The notes beneath the pieces were generated by a model. That model did not search any database. It saw only the letters and a list, made by a program, of their open reading frames with translations, and was not told the DNA's origin. A stretch of DNA of 64,000 bases from Plicaturopsis crispa FD-325 SS-3. Its lineage: Eukaryota > Basidiomycota > Agaricomycetes > Amylocorticiales > Amylocorticiaceae. Positions within the stretch are counted from its first letter, which is position 1. Every line of letters starts with the position of its first letter. Below, piece by piece: positions 46,261 through 57,671 of the stretch. A program made the translations under genes and the position numbers. The DNA lies in NCBI GenBank assembly GCA_000827205.1, contig KN832561.1, positions 1,048,505-1,112,504 on the forward strand, in the 5' to 3' direction.

Positions 46261-49200
46261 TCTAGAGTGTACGTTATTGCCTTCACCCACGATTCTTACG
46301 TTACTCTTTGTTTCCCGACCTAATCTGGTTCTCTGTACTTATCTGCAGTTTTCTGCAGCTGCTCCTTCTGTTTCGCTACATCTCTCGCCTGCATTCTGTA
46401 TACCACGCATATTTCTGAGGCCTTATCTGTAGGAGAATAATGTGGCCATATAAACCTTTGTTTGCTATAGATTCGCCGTCCCACGACATCATGATAGAGA
46501 CGACATCACGAACCTCTTCACCAAGGTTTACGGTTTAATGGCTTCGGCAAGGTCGAAGACGACGTCGACGAACTTGTTTTTACATAAACGCGAATGCTCC
46601 AAATCTCGATTGCGCCGCGGGAAGCGTTGGTACGTGAAGTTGATGTCTGGGATTGCTAAAATTCTATAGGTTGCTCGCACGGCAAGATGAACGTTATTTG
46701 CGTGTATTGCGTTCGCTGCTGTGGGGCGTTGGTGTCGTGGTGGGTCTGGCTCCGCTGCGTGCGTATTCTCCACACAACTGAAGAGTAGATTTATTCATCC
46801 ATTGCGTTCATAGGGAAGCACTTTCGAAGCACTTTTTCCCGGCGCAGAGTGTTAATTTTCGGCAAAGCTGGCTGCCTCTCCACCCGCTTGCCATTGACAC
46901 TCTCACCCCGTCTTCAGTCTTATAAAACGATGGCAATAGCTTCCACGGACCCAGGGTTTTTATCTGGTTCCCTCCCTTAGACTGTGCTGAAGACAAGTTA
47001 TTTGAGTCCCAGCCCATTTCCGGTTCATGCTCGTTTTTCTTCGACTGCTCTTCGAAAAATGCCATCAACGATCCTCACACCGCGTGTAAGTGTGTGTACC
47101 CCCTTCACGTTTTGCGCGGAATTATTAGTGACGATAATCCCCTCAGGCATGCCTCGCGTTATGCCCCTTTCGCGGAACCGATAGGTACTGTCTACCGCTG
47201 ACGTGTAGTGTTTGAAGTACAAGGATTAATCTTTTGCCTTGTTTATCGTCGTGAGTCCTGGTACTCCTGTGGCCTACACGGGAGATGAATTGACTGCTCA
47301 AAGCTAGACTGATCCGATTGATTATCTGCAAGCACATCATCAACGGAATCCATGGCCATGCTCTAGGCTACAACACTCTGAATTGGGTACCGCAGACGTT
47401 GACAGAACCTACGGCACGGCTTTTTCCAGCTGGCCCTGTCTCCTCGCCCGCAACATGCGTGTGCTCTCCTCCCTCGAGCAACGAAAGACTCATTGGATCC
47501 CACCATTCCTTGGTCGAGCATAGCGTAGACGTCGTACATATTATCAAGGTAACGTATCTGTTTCTACATAACGAGGAAATATACGGGGAATAGTTAAAGT
47601 AGTATCGTCGACTGTCGATGTCATCCCCACCGCGCTACAGCAAGACAGCCTCACTTTCGATAATCGCCGCTCCCTCCACCCTGTCCGGCGGCGGCATCGG
47701 CGGCGGCCTGGAGACAGTTCGGGCACCAATTATCGATGTGACGAGCTGTTGGGCACACGCACGGCATCTATCAGTGGATTTGGGCATACGATAGGTGCGT
47801 GCTTACTGTAGCTCTGAGGGGCCTGACGGCTGATTGACGCGTAATGTCAGCAACCTCAAACAATCCGTAACCGCTACTCAAAAACTTACTACTGCCAGCA
47901 CGTCTGGGTACATTTCGGAGGTACGCAATTGCTTGGATGAGAGGTACTAAATTTGCAGTATCGATCGTCGCATTGGATCTACTTGTCCGTAAGCATATGT
48001 ACGGCGCATACCGACGCGGAGGACGCGACGTACCATCTCCTCTGGCTATAGAAACGCCCTCAGATATGTGGGATGACTATAGAGATAGCGGGACGCTAAC
48101 CAGTTGATACATATGATTGCAGCGCTTGTAAATATGGCCGACACTATAGTGAGACATAAATGAGTACGATGACCGTCTGCCGATAGTACAAGAGGATACG
48201 CACCGACGCCAATGGCACATTGTGAGATCGGTATAGTGAGAGGGATTAAGAGGCAGAGAAATCAGCGAGTTTGTTTCGGTGAGGGGGCCTAGACATCAAA
48301 TCTGGTCCGAACTTTATAGCGAACGGCACGGACAGAAACCTTCCGAATCAACGGAGCCTGTGTTGTGAAAACCATGTCCCACACGACTGTTTGAGCGGAG
48401 AGAGCTGATTTCGTATCGGGCTACCTTCGGAACGCAGCCAATATCTCTCATCCAGATCGATGTCCTTGCCGACAACGTGTGGGCGTTCATTTTGCGCCAA
48501 AACACCCGTACTCCGGCAGACATTGAGGCGATCAACGGAACGGTGGGATGTTGAGGCATGGTCGAGATCAGAGGTACAGTCGCGAGGCGGAGGATGGAAC
48601 GTCTAAAATCCAGAAGGTAAATCCACGCGTCACAGACAGCCCCCGCAGTCATGGCCAAATGCCGCCTATAGTCAACTCGAGGCACCGGAGACTGTTTGGA
48701 GTTTGAAATTTTGAAACTGAGCATCGATGTACTGCTGCACGTCGGCGCGACGCTCCGACCACTGCTGACAGGAGTGAACGGAAAGAATGGGAACGAGTAG
48801 CAATGTTCCAGAGGCGTGGCGGGCAAATCGTCGTTGCTCAGTTTTTGCTCCGCGCCTGCCTTGAGGAAATCAGATGTGATAGCAAATGCTCGAAAGGTGA
48901 CGGCTGCAGAACGTGGAGGTCGTCTCGGCCATTGGTTTCGGATCCCTTTCAGGTCGGAGTGTCGGAGCCTGACTGTATAGTGTCACCGGGGCCTGCACGA
49001 ATGTCCGAAAAGAGCTGGGCCCTCTGGTTATTCCAGTGACGCAGAAGACAGCGGATGCCTCCGGGGAGTCTACGTAGCACCGTGATGTTGTGCTGGCCGC
49101 ATTGCTGAACGTATATGAAAAGCACGACCGGATAAAAACATAGGACGACGCAGCGTAGGACGACGCGGATATTTAGTCGGGCCTGTCGCAAATGTGGGCC

Positions 49201-49594
49201 GTCCTCGACTGAGGTGGCCCGCTTGACTCTAATCAAGGCAATCGCGAAAGGCGACCTATACGAGAAAAGTTTCAGCTAGTTTGCACTGCACATGGATCCT
49301 TGCCTGCGAGTTTTGCACCGTGGCCGCAGGCGAGACTCCGCTCGGGCCTGCCTGCGCGATATGTTTTTCCGAACGGATGTCGCATTCCCAGGATGACGAC
49401 AACGCAAGACATGTTCCTTTGAGAAATGCTAAATTGCAAGCCCAAAGGCTCCGAGGTATACAATGATCGAGATATAAAACATCGCTGATCTCCGATGCGA
49501 AAAGGTTGTTATCGTAAAATCTACCACACAAAACGGTAAATAGTCTCGGGGCAGACTTACAGAATACAGCCATCTCGGAAATTGTCTTGCGGTG
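46261..49594. other. Gene-poor 3.3-kb stretch
   Basis: No recognised protein. One weak possibility is a minus-strand exon starting near 47053 (MAFFEEQSKKNEHEPEMGW) that might splice to a short 3' exon near 46.55 kb (NKFVDVVFDLAEAIKP). A plus-strand frame at 47318-47593 also stays open without a domain. A short tandem word (TAGGACGACGC twice) lies near 49140. It could hold a lineage-specific small gene, non-coding RNA or degraded transposon sequence. Confidence 0.4.
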
Positions 49595-51071
49595 TCAGCC
49601 GGCGAACATCCCGACCAAGTACTGACTTACGCCTTCCGGTGTCAGACTGCCCACATCCGAGAACACGAGGGATATCAAATCTGGCCTGTGGGGTATCGAA
49701 ATGAATCGTTGCGGACAGGCAGGAGGGAGGTGGACGCACCTGGTGTAGTCTACGTCAGGATTTCGGGAAATTTGCTCCGGCGTCATTGTCAGGGTCGCCG
49801 TCGACCCTGCGTCGCCCGAGCCGTCTTCCGCGTGTTGTGCAGAAGAGGATTTGGAGGGAGGAAAGACCGACGGACGGGCAGAGAGAGGAACTGATCCGCG
49901 TTCAAGCGGAGGGGGCGGGTTCGGGGAGGTGAATGACAAGATGCTAGGAGTATGGGTCGGTAGGTCGTATTGGTTGAGTGGGAATAACCGATGAAATTTG
50001 TAGCTGGTGAGTAGAACAGACCGTCAACGCTAATTCCGCCGTAGAGAAAAATGGGACGTTTACCTCTCTGCTAACGCGTAAAAGGGTTTATTCGCCGCTT
50101 TTGCAATAATCGCAATCTGATTGCTGCCCACGGCGTTGATGAGACCACCGCTCTCAACCACAGCCTCAGAGCCGACTAGGACGAAATCGACCTTATCCAT
50201 CACGTAGGAGACCGCGGAATCGAGCACGACAGTGCACGGTATGCCGGCAGCGGTCAGGGCTTCATATGTTTTGATGCTAAGGAGAACGGACCGTTAGATG
50301 CTCGTCTCAAAAGACTTCCTTTAGAAAAACACACCCGAGGCCACGGGGCCTTGCCTCTGTCACGTATACCGAGATGCGCTTCCGTTTATGCGCACGGAGA
50401 AGTGCTTTCATGACGACCCGTGAGAAGGAGTGGGTCAAGATCTTTGGGGATGTTAGCCGCACACGCTGCTGACGTGGTCCACGAGCCCTCGCTCACCACT
50501 GAGTCATCTTTGATGAACCCGAGGCAGAGTTCCGCAATTTTGTCGCGGTACGTGAGTGCCTGTTCGGCATATGCCTGGCCTTGCTTCACGAGCTCTGTTT
50601 TGAGATCGGAAAAGCTCTCCGAACGGAAGAATAAATTAGGGCATGTTGTTTGACAGTCTTGCACCACACACTTACATCTGAATCATGCGGAAATAGGGTG
50701 ACAAAAGCGATAAACAGCTCGCAGCCAGCATTGAGGCTGATCGGATTGGCTGTCCCCCTCTTGAGAGCTTCAGCGCCGTCATTCAGCGCTTGGACAAGCT
50801 CAAACATCGTTCCGGCTGTGATAGAGATAAACGTGTGATTGTGGAGACCAAGAATGCGCTTACCGGTAGATTCTTCTATTAGTTCTGTTAAAGCGAGTAT
50901 GGCCGCCAATGGTGCGGATATCTTTGCAAGCGCGACGGTCTAAGCACACACAACCTTTGCTACAAATAAAGCGCTTACTTTGGCATCTTGGAGGATCCGT
51001 TCGTAACTGCGGTTAATGTAAAAGCGTGGCTCCCCATTTTTCTCTGCTACGGACTGCGAGGGGACGGGCAT
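49595..51071 (-). CDS. GCN3: Translation initiation factor eIF2B subunit alpha
   Basis: This is the regulatory subunit of the decameric GDP-GTP exchange factor for eIF2; it senses phosphorylated eIF2 in the integrated stress (general control) response. Exons give [18 protein letters not shown], then ERILQDAK. Next is the helical N-domain ([53 protein letters not shown]). The Rossmann-like domain follows: [19 protein letters not shown]-type sequence, [40 protein letters not shown] and [20 protein letters not shown]. The characteristic C-terminus is [20 protein letters not shown], ending YLVGMFAG. A Ser/Pro-rich insert (about 45 residues, near 49.8-49.93 kb) lies between the core and the C-terminal strand; it is longer than I would expect and may be a lineage feature. 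The gene looks complete. Confidence 0.93.
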
Positions 51072-52606
51072 GGCGGTTCAGAATCAAGAGGTTTGGTATG
51101 TTTCGGACCAGGCTCGTGTCCTCGTCGTGGTCTCTGCAAAGTCAATCGTGGATCTGACTCGGAGGCGGCGGTGTGCCAATCGGAACTCGGAATAGTGACC
51201 ATAAATCACGGGCCTGTGACTGACGCGCATATTATTTTCTTGTGTGCCAATTTGCGGCGCCTGTCTCCGTGTTCAACGCGTTGGCAGCGTTCGCGTCCTG
51301 TTCGCAGGGGTGGAGAGATACGAGGGAGCGTACTCGCGGTATCGAGGTAATATACTCACCCGCATCTGTCGCCAGGCCCCAGGGGGCCGCCCCTCGGATA
51401 AAGCAAGAAGATAAGTAGTTCGGTCACCGCGTAGTAGCTGCGCGCAACCACTTTGCAAAGTCCATCAGCCATTTTTAAAATTGCATGTCCCCATGGAATG
51501 ATATATACCGATCGCGACGTATTCCCGCCGGCCCCATAGTGTAGCCACTGCCGCGGACAAAGCAACAGCCGACTCCAGAGCCTCGTTTTCCCGTCCAGCG
51601 CGCCGGCGCGATATTGATCCTCGTTGTAAATGACATTTCTTACGGCCGCAGCGGCAGCCTCGAAAGGAGAACGGAAGCAGGAGCAGGAGCAGCGCGAACC
51701 ACGTCTACGCAAGCTGGTTGGATGTCATTTTAGGGCGCGTTTAAGGCGCGGTAATGTACGTGTTGCAAATTTGGATGTGTTTCACAAATTTTGGTGCCTT
51801 CCAGGATCGAGCCTCTGTCGCCGAGCAACGACGGCCAAGATGACCGGCGTGACGCGTGAAGGGTCATCGCGAAGGTACGGCAAATTTTTACAAGGATCTG
51901 AGGATGGATCTAGGAGATCACTTTGCGTTTAATCCGTGGGTGACGGGCAAAAAAGTTGACCTGCAACGGCGGCCAAAGCGCAGGGCAGGCGCATGGACGT
52001 TGAGCAGCAAGGCCTTGTATTTATTAGCGCGAAACAAAGCGGAAGGCCAAAGCGGGCGCTTGGACAGGGCCGACGCAGGGTCAAGCGCAGCGGCTTGAAA
52101 AGGAACAAGGGATAATTTAGGAGGAATTACCAAATAAGGACTAGATTTAGAGGGAGAAAGGTGAGAAGGGCTTGGGCGACACGAAACGTGGCTACGACAT
52201 TTTCTGGGATCGGTCGCGATGGAACTAATGGAAGAGCCGATTATGGACGCACAGGGCGGCCCCGCGTCGGGCAAACCCCAGATACCACCCGCCTACAAAT
52301 TCACAAGAAAATTTTCACCTTTCTCCTCCTCACTCGCTTTCCTCCTACCCTCCGTTTCCCAGTCTCTCTGGTGTAAAACACAACGTGCCCTACCCTCCGA
52401 GTCACTTTTTATCGATTGACACACGCCCCATACACGTCTCGCTTTAATATCTTAATCGTGAGTAGTCAGTAACCCTTGACCAGCTTCCTCGCTTTTAACG
52501 CGTATATATTCCTCGTCGTTCGCCAGTCAGCACCCACCTCCTGCCTCTCCATTCGCCCATTCCAAACCCTGTCGCCGCCGCCCTCACCCAAAATCGTCTT
52601 TTCGCA
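51072..52606. other. Intergenic 1.5 kb, likely promoter region on its right side
   Basis: No coding signal was recognised. It should hold promoters for eIF2B-alpha (-) and for the gene at 52607 (+). A TATA-like GTATATATTCC is at about 52501-52511, roughly 100 bp upstream of that ATG, and the region from 52310 on is pyrimidine-rich, as in highly expressed fungal genes. A purine-rich stretch (GAAGCAGGAGCAGGAGCAG) lies near 51672. Confidence 0.45.
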
Positions 52607-53233
52607 ATGGCTTCAGCAACAGCCAATGTGATTTTCTCGGCGGACGTCCGCAACATGGATGTCTGGGCGAAGCGCACCGGAATCCCACTCACCACCGCTG
52701 AGGCACTCGGCACGACGTATGCACGCGCCCACCGCTGGCTGCTTCGCCTCAAAACCGAGCTCGTCGAGAGTCACGGCTGGAAAAACTCCACCCCATCTGA
52801 CTCTCGCATGCTCTTTTGCGTCGAACGCCCGTCGCGAACACATAACAACCTCCCCGTCGGCCCCAACCAGCGCCTCCAACTGCCCCAGCAGGCGTCGTCG
52901 TTCTTCTCACCTGATCGACGCGTCCAGTGGCAGATGGTGTTCCACAGCGACATCTTCGCCACACAGCGCAAGCTGTGCCCACCGCTTGACAGCATGCTCA
53001 ACCTGATCCAGTGCCTGCTCACAGGCTTGGTCGTGCTGTCCTTCGACGAGCCGACGGACGGGGGCGTGTACCGCACCAGTCGCGGGCTGCCGAAGATCGA
53101 GTGGGTGCAGGCGCACCAGGCAGAGTTGAACGAGGTGTTTGGGCGGGCCCACTACAACCAGCTGTACCGGGCATGCAGCGATACGAAATACTCGTACAAG
53201 CTCGACCTCATCCCCACCTCTCAACTGCGTTGA
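52607..53233 (+). CDS. Single-exon 208-aa protein of unknown family
   Basis: I do not recognise a domain. The frame starts MASATANVIFSADVRNMDVW in good context, after a TATA-like box and a C/T-rich leader, and uses codons rich in C at third positions like the housekeeping genes nearby. Notable segments are GTTYARAHRWLLRLKTELVE (amphipathic), RRVQWQMVFHSDIFATQRKL, LNLIQCLLTGLVVLSFDEP (hydrophobic) and HYNQLYRACSDTKYSYKLDL near the end. No signal peptide is seen and no clear membrane span other than the hydrophobic stretch. A long T/C-rich 3' region follows. It is probably a real, well-expressed, lineage-restricted protein. Confidence 0.7.
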   Translation: MASATANVIFSADVRNMDVWAKRTGIPLTTAEALGTTYARAHRWLLRLKTELVESHGWKNSTPSDSRMLFCVERPSRTHNNLPVGPNQRLQLPQQASSFFSPDRRVQWQMVFHSDIFATQRKLCPPLDSMLNLIQCLLTGLVVLSFDEPTDGGVYRTSRGLPKIEWVQAHQAELNEVFGRAHYNQLYRACSDTKYSYKLDLIPTSQLR

Positions 53234-54539
53234 TGGGCTGGCCTGGGTTTCGCCGCAGCGACCGGAGCGCGAGATGATGGTGGCGAGATCGATTTTTTTG
53301 GCGGCGGCGCTTCGCCCATGAGGCTGCTGGCGGACGATGGCATTATTTTCCTTTCTTCTTATTCTTATACTTCTTTCCTCCATGCACGATGCTCATGTTT
53401 CTGCCCCTGTTTTTTCTTCATCCCCATCATCCTTGCTCATCGTCGTTATATAGCTTTCCTCACGCACGCATCCTGCATTTATTCTAACAGACCACTAGAC
53501 GATCATCATCGCTATCGATACTCCTACCGTACTTCCGTTTATTACCTTGCCCCGTTACACCATTACCATAATTCTCCCCTTACCTACATCGTTTTCATTA
53601 CATCTAATGCTCGTCTTCATTTCACCGCTGTATCATGTTACTTTCATTTCAACCATCATCGACGTTCATTATGAATTATTATCACGAACAATGTTGGGCA
53701 AACTGTGAAAAGATACGCAGACACCACGCCGAGACTATGGCTGAAGCAGACGGCCCGTGAAATTCGAAAGTTCCGTCGTGAATTGGCATGATAGTGACAA
53801 CTTGAAGATCGAGCAGGATTAGCCTCGCACCAAGCGGCAGTATTCTCAACTCGCAGGGAAAAGGTAACTTTGTAGATAGCGACCGCATAGAGCCTCTTAA
53901 GCTTGGGCAGACCCCGTTGGAGGATAGCGTCGAGCTTGACGAGATATCGAGAGAAAGCTTCATAGGGTGCAGCTAGGAGTCTAAGACAGGGTCGTTTCGG
54001 CGGAGAGAAAGACGCGTTATCCGGAGATGTCTCGGGGCGCGTGGAGGCAGCGTTTTGTCGTCGAAAAGCCCAGTACCCTGAGTATGATATTTACACAGGC
54101 AGGTCCATCGCCATCATTTGTTCCAGCAACATAGGATAGTATGACGTGGCGAAGGGGAAGTGTGGCAATTTAGGAGATATGAGAACCGCTATCGATAGGT
54201 GTGTGCGATGCATGTGAGCTCACCTGGATCCTCGAGGCCTCCGTGTAAGCGCTCGTCCAGACTATTCTCTTGATGCCAGATTTGCACCAGATGCTAATAG
54301 CGTACAACGACACGTCTTCCGACGCGTTTTGTCGCGCAGGAGTCTCGCCATAGACACGTAGAAAAGGACCAAGGTCGTGCAAAGTATAAGTCGTTGTCGA
54401 GGATGGACGGAAGCAACTGACTCTGAGGCGATCGGGAGAAAACGTGGATGACATGCGAGATCCGATCTCCGACCCGAGGCGTTTTCTTCCCGGGTGGCGG
54501 GCCTGATGAAATTTCTGAACCCACTTTATCTTTACTGTG
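53234..54539. other. 3' region of the orphan gene and MetAP1 upstream region, with possible F-box remnant
   Basis: The first 450 bp are T/C-rich and non-coding. From 53.7 to 54.5 kb the minus strand has two open stretches that could be parts of a decayed or multi-exon gene; the better part is listed separately. The upstream region of MetAP1 overlaps it. Confidence 0.4.
53683..53963 (-). pseudogene. Possible remnant of an F-box-type protein C-terminus
   Basis: In one minus-strand frame the sequence reads YEAFSRYLVKLDAILQRGLP and continues KLKRLYAVAIYKVTFSL. The pattern (an LD..L spaced before a P-x-L-x-x-L) resembles the closing segment of mushroom F-box proteins. No F-box or intact gene accompanies it. 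The similarity is by eye only and may be chance. Confidence 0.2.
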
Positions 54540-56419
54540 ATGAGCGCTACTGTCGTGAACTGCCAGAGCTCCAAGTGTCCGAACGGAAACCCACCTTCGC
54601 GTCTGGAATGCCCGACTTGCAGCAAGTTTGTCGTCGCATTGCGCGTTTGATCTGTCACCGTCTGACCGCTGGCGGTACCAGGCTCGGAATCCGAGGATCC
54701 TTCTTCTGTGGTCAGGAATGCTTCAAAGCTGGATGTGAGCCGTGATCATCCTCTCATGTCTGCTCGCAATATTAATGAGAATCTTCTCCGCCATAGGGGT
54801 AAGCACTCACGCCGGCGCTAGTCTTGATCGAGGAGTACTGAACTATATCACGACAGAAAACACACAAGGTCGTGCATGAACTTGCCAAACCGCGTGTACC
54901 GCTCCTACAGGATCCGTCCATAAACAAGGGTGCGTTTCATGGTATGGCTTCCGCCTCGTGTAGCCACTTATATATTGCATCTTCGTAGATGGAACGTTTA
55001 TGCCGTTCCACAGCTTCCAGTTCACAGGCGACTTGCGACCAGTGTACCCTCTATCGCGAAAGCGCATAGTGCCGGATGACATTCCTCGCCCAGACTATGC
55101 TGAAGATGGTAGGGTCAAGGGGCTTTTGCGGCAAATGAAGACCACTCTGTGAGCCTTGTGTTGACTTTTGGCTCTTTGTTCCAGGAGTGCCTAGAGCGGA
55201 ACTCAGGGCCGCCGGCTATCCTCCGCGTATACTAAGCAAGGAGGAACAGGAAAAGATGCGGACCGTGGGTCGTGTACGTTAGCTCCACAATTTTCGCGGT
55301 GCTACACTAACCGCTGCAGACCATCAGCTAGCCAGAGAAGTCCTGGACATCGCGGCCTCGCATATACGACCGGGTATTACAACGGACGCGATCGATGAGA
55401 TAGTTCACGAAGAATGCATAAAGCGGAAAGCGTATCCTTCTCCACTAAACTACCGCGAGTTCCCTAAATCCGTGTGCACGTGAGTCTCTTTTCAAGTTCT
55501 TGTCATGTTGTTTCTCATCAGAAAATTCAAATAAGGTCCGTCAACGAGGTAATATGCCACGGAATCCCAGACCAACGCAAACTACAAGAGGGTGATATCA
55601 TTAATATCGGTATGCAGCGACCATCTACTCACACGCCGGGAAAGTGGCTAAACCTCGTATGCAGACGTGACGCTTTACCATGACGGTCCGTCCAAAACAA
55701 CTAATCCATCGATTCCGCTATCTGATAGAGACTCGTTTAGGATATCATGGCGATGTAAATGCCACATATCCCGTGGGTAAAATCGATGAGGATGACAAGA
55801 AGCTCATCCGCACGACCCGAGAATCTCTGGATGCAGCAATCAAACTATGTAAACCAGGTGCTTTATTCCGAGACCTGGGAAAAACTATGTACGCCCCATC
55901 CCTTCGATCTCTTGCTTGAATGCTAAGTATACGTCCTTAGCGAACCAATTGCCCGTTCGAACGGATGTGCCGTCGTGCGCACGTACACTGGCCATGGCAT
56001 CAACAATCTTTTCCATCCCGCTCCTAATATACCGCACTACGCGAAGAATAAGGCTGTCGGCACGATGAAGCCTGGAATGGTACGCAAATGTCTCGATGCC
56101 TCTGGTACATGAGCTGATACTCTATACAGTGTTTTACGATTGAACCGGTATGATAGGAATCGTATTCTGGGTATCGTGATTGGAGACTAATATCGCCCCG
56201 TTGCGTAGATGCTCAACCTTGGAACCAGCTGGGACGTCACGCATTGGCCAGACAACTGGACCGCTACTACCGTTGATGGTAGAAAAAGCGCACAGTTCGA
56301 AGAGACCTTGCTGTGAGTCCTCCCTGTGACCGCAAAAATCACTCGCTAAATCATCTCGTGCAGGGTCACCGAAACCGGAGTCGAAATCTTGACTGGAGGT
56401 AAACCATTGAAATTATAGT
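54540..56419 (+). CDS. MAP1: Methionine aminopeptidase 1, with a 2-nt exon
   Basis: This cytosolic dimetal protease removes initiator methionine from nascent proteins. The first exons encode the ribosome-associating zinc finger ([45 protein letters not shown]). The catalytic domain follows: [48 protein letters not shown], then the metal ligand Asp in [11 protein letters not shown] and in [10 protein letters not shown]. After these come the ligand His in [18 protein letters not shown], Glu in CFTIEPM and Glu in [18 protein letters not shown]. The end is GGKPLKL. The invariant Trp between CFKAG and KTHK is encoded by one base of one exon plus the 2-nt exon 54797-54798. All catalytic residues are present. 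About ten introns. Confidence 0.95.
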
Positions 56420-56885
56420 GCTCATATTGTTTCGGGTGACCGCTGCCTCCTGCATAATGCCAAAATCGCATGCAGTCCTCACACTGTGTCGACTACTGTT
56501 CTCGTTGTGCGCCTTGGTTGCATTCGGTCTCAGCGGCTTATCATCCCTGCGCAGCTAGCGATTAGATCCATCTGAGGGCTTTGTCATGTGCACGGACGTC
56601 GACGGGATCCCGGAAGGAGCATCCTGCTTATCTTTTCCGTGTATTCGTGAACTTATGGGTCCCACCATCTTGTTCACGAGGTTTCCAATATTCCCCCACC
56701 AATTGTGGCCAAATTGTGGCGAAATCGATGAACTCTAAGCCTACTCTGGGTTCTTATCGCCAGCCGTCCGCCTATCCACCGTTATCGAGATATATATGTC
56801 CTCGGGTCATCGACCTGCAGCTGGTTTCCATCAATATTTCTAGCCCATTCAATTCCCGCTATTCACCAGTGCTGCCTGTGTGTCC
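56420..56885. other. Region between MetAP1 and the next small gene, nothing secure
   Basis: A 124-residue plus-strand frame crosses this stretch, but its composition is unconvincing and it runs into the following gene in a different frame. It probably holds the MetAP1 3' UTR and a promoter. Confidence 0.4.
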
Positions 56886-57500
56886 ATGTCAGACGATGCG
56901 TATCTGCTCGTTGAAAAATGTGGCGCCTATCGCGACAAGCCCATCTATGTCATAACCAAGCATATACCAGCGTGCGTCGAAAGTCTCGTCTATTGCCTTC
57001 CGCCCACAGCTGATCTCCTCGGCGTGTATTTAGTAGTGGCAGGTATTCAGCTATGACGGTTGGTTGCTGTCTTCATCCTCCGCAAAAAGGCAACTGCTCA
57101 TTCACTCTACAGAAAGAGATTAGGTGCATGGACCTAGGCGGCGAAGCCCTGGGGGCGTATAAAGCTATACAAGGTGGTTGCTCTCAAATACAGGTGAGCT
57201 TCTCTCTCCTAGCATTGCTCCTTAATTTAACGGTCTTCCTGCGCAGTTTTATAATGAGGAAGAGGACTTTAGGTGCGTCACCAGTATGCATCATACACCC
57301 CCTGCAGCGATAGATTTGATCCCGGCCCTTTGAAGGTGTACCCGGTGCGGGCAGGATTTTTCAAAGTTCTATCTCAGGTATGCATATATGATATGGCCTC
57401 ACTCACCTTTGAAGTGTTCTTCTGGTTGACGATGTTTATCTAGGCAGAACTCTCTCATCGAAGTGAAAGGTTTGCCGCGTTAAAAGCTGTATCGTGCGCC
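56886..57500 (+). CDS. Small multi-exon gene of unknown function, 3' end uncertain
   Basis: From the ATG at 56886 the exons read MSDDAYLLVEKCGAYRDKPI and YVITKHIPA. After an inferred intron starting GTGCGT comes CMDLGGEALGAYKAIQGGCS, then FYNEEEDF, RFDPGPLKVYPVRAGFFKVL and finally ELSHRSERFAALKAVSCASA. The donors (GTGAGC, GTGCGT, GTATGC) and CAG/TAG acceptors look good, and the amino-acid character is coding. I cannot name the family. The last frame stays open into the 3' end of the convergent acyltransferase gene, so the true stop is not clear. It could also begin further upstream. Confidence 0.45.
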
Positions 57501-57671
57501 TCAGCACTTAGCACCCGTACTCCTGGTCGTCCCATGCGTATGGTCCGACTGGGCGAAAAAGCGACCATCGTATTCGTGTCGCATATGCAAAAAATGTATA
57601 ATTCAAACAGATTATCTGTCCATTCAGTGACACGACCCACTCCACTATGTATGGTAAAAATCAGACGCAAA

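Noticed and set aside
54170-54658. 162-codon minus-strand frame
   Set aside because: Its first 40 codons are antisense to the MetAP1 zinc-finger exon and it has no domain. A distant F-box remnant further on was kept only as a weak call.
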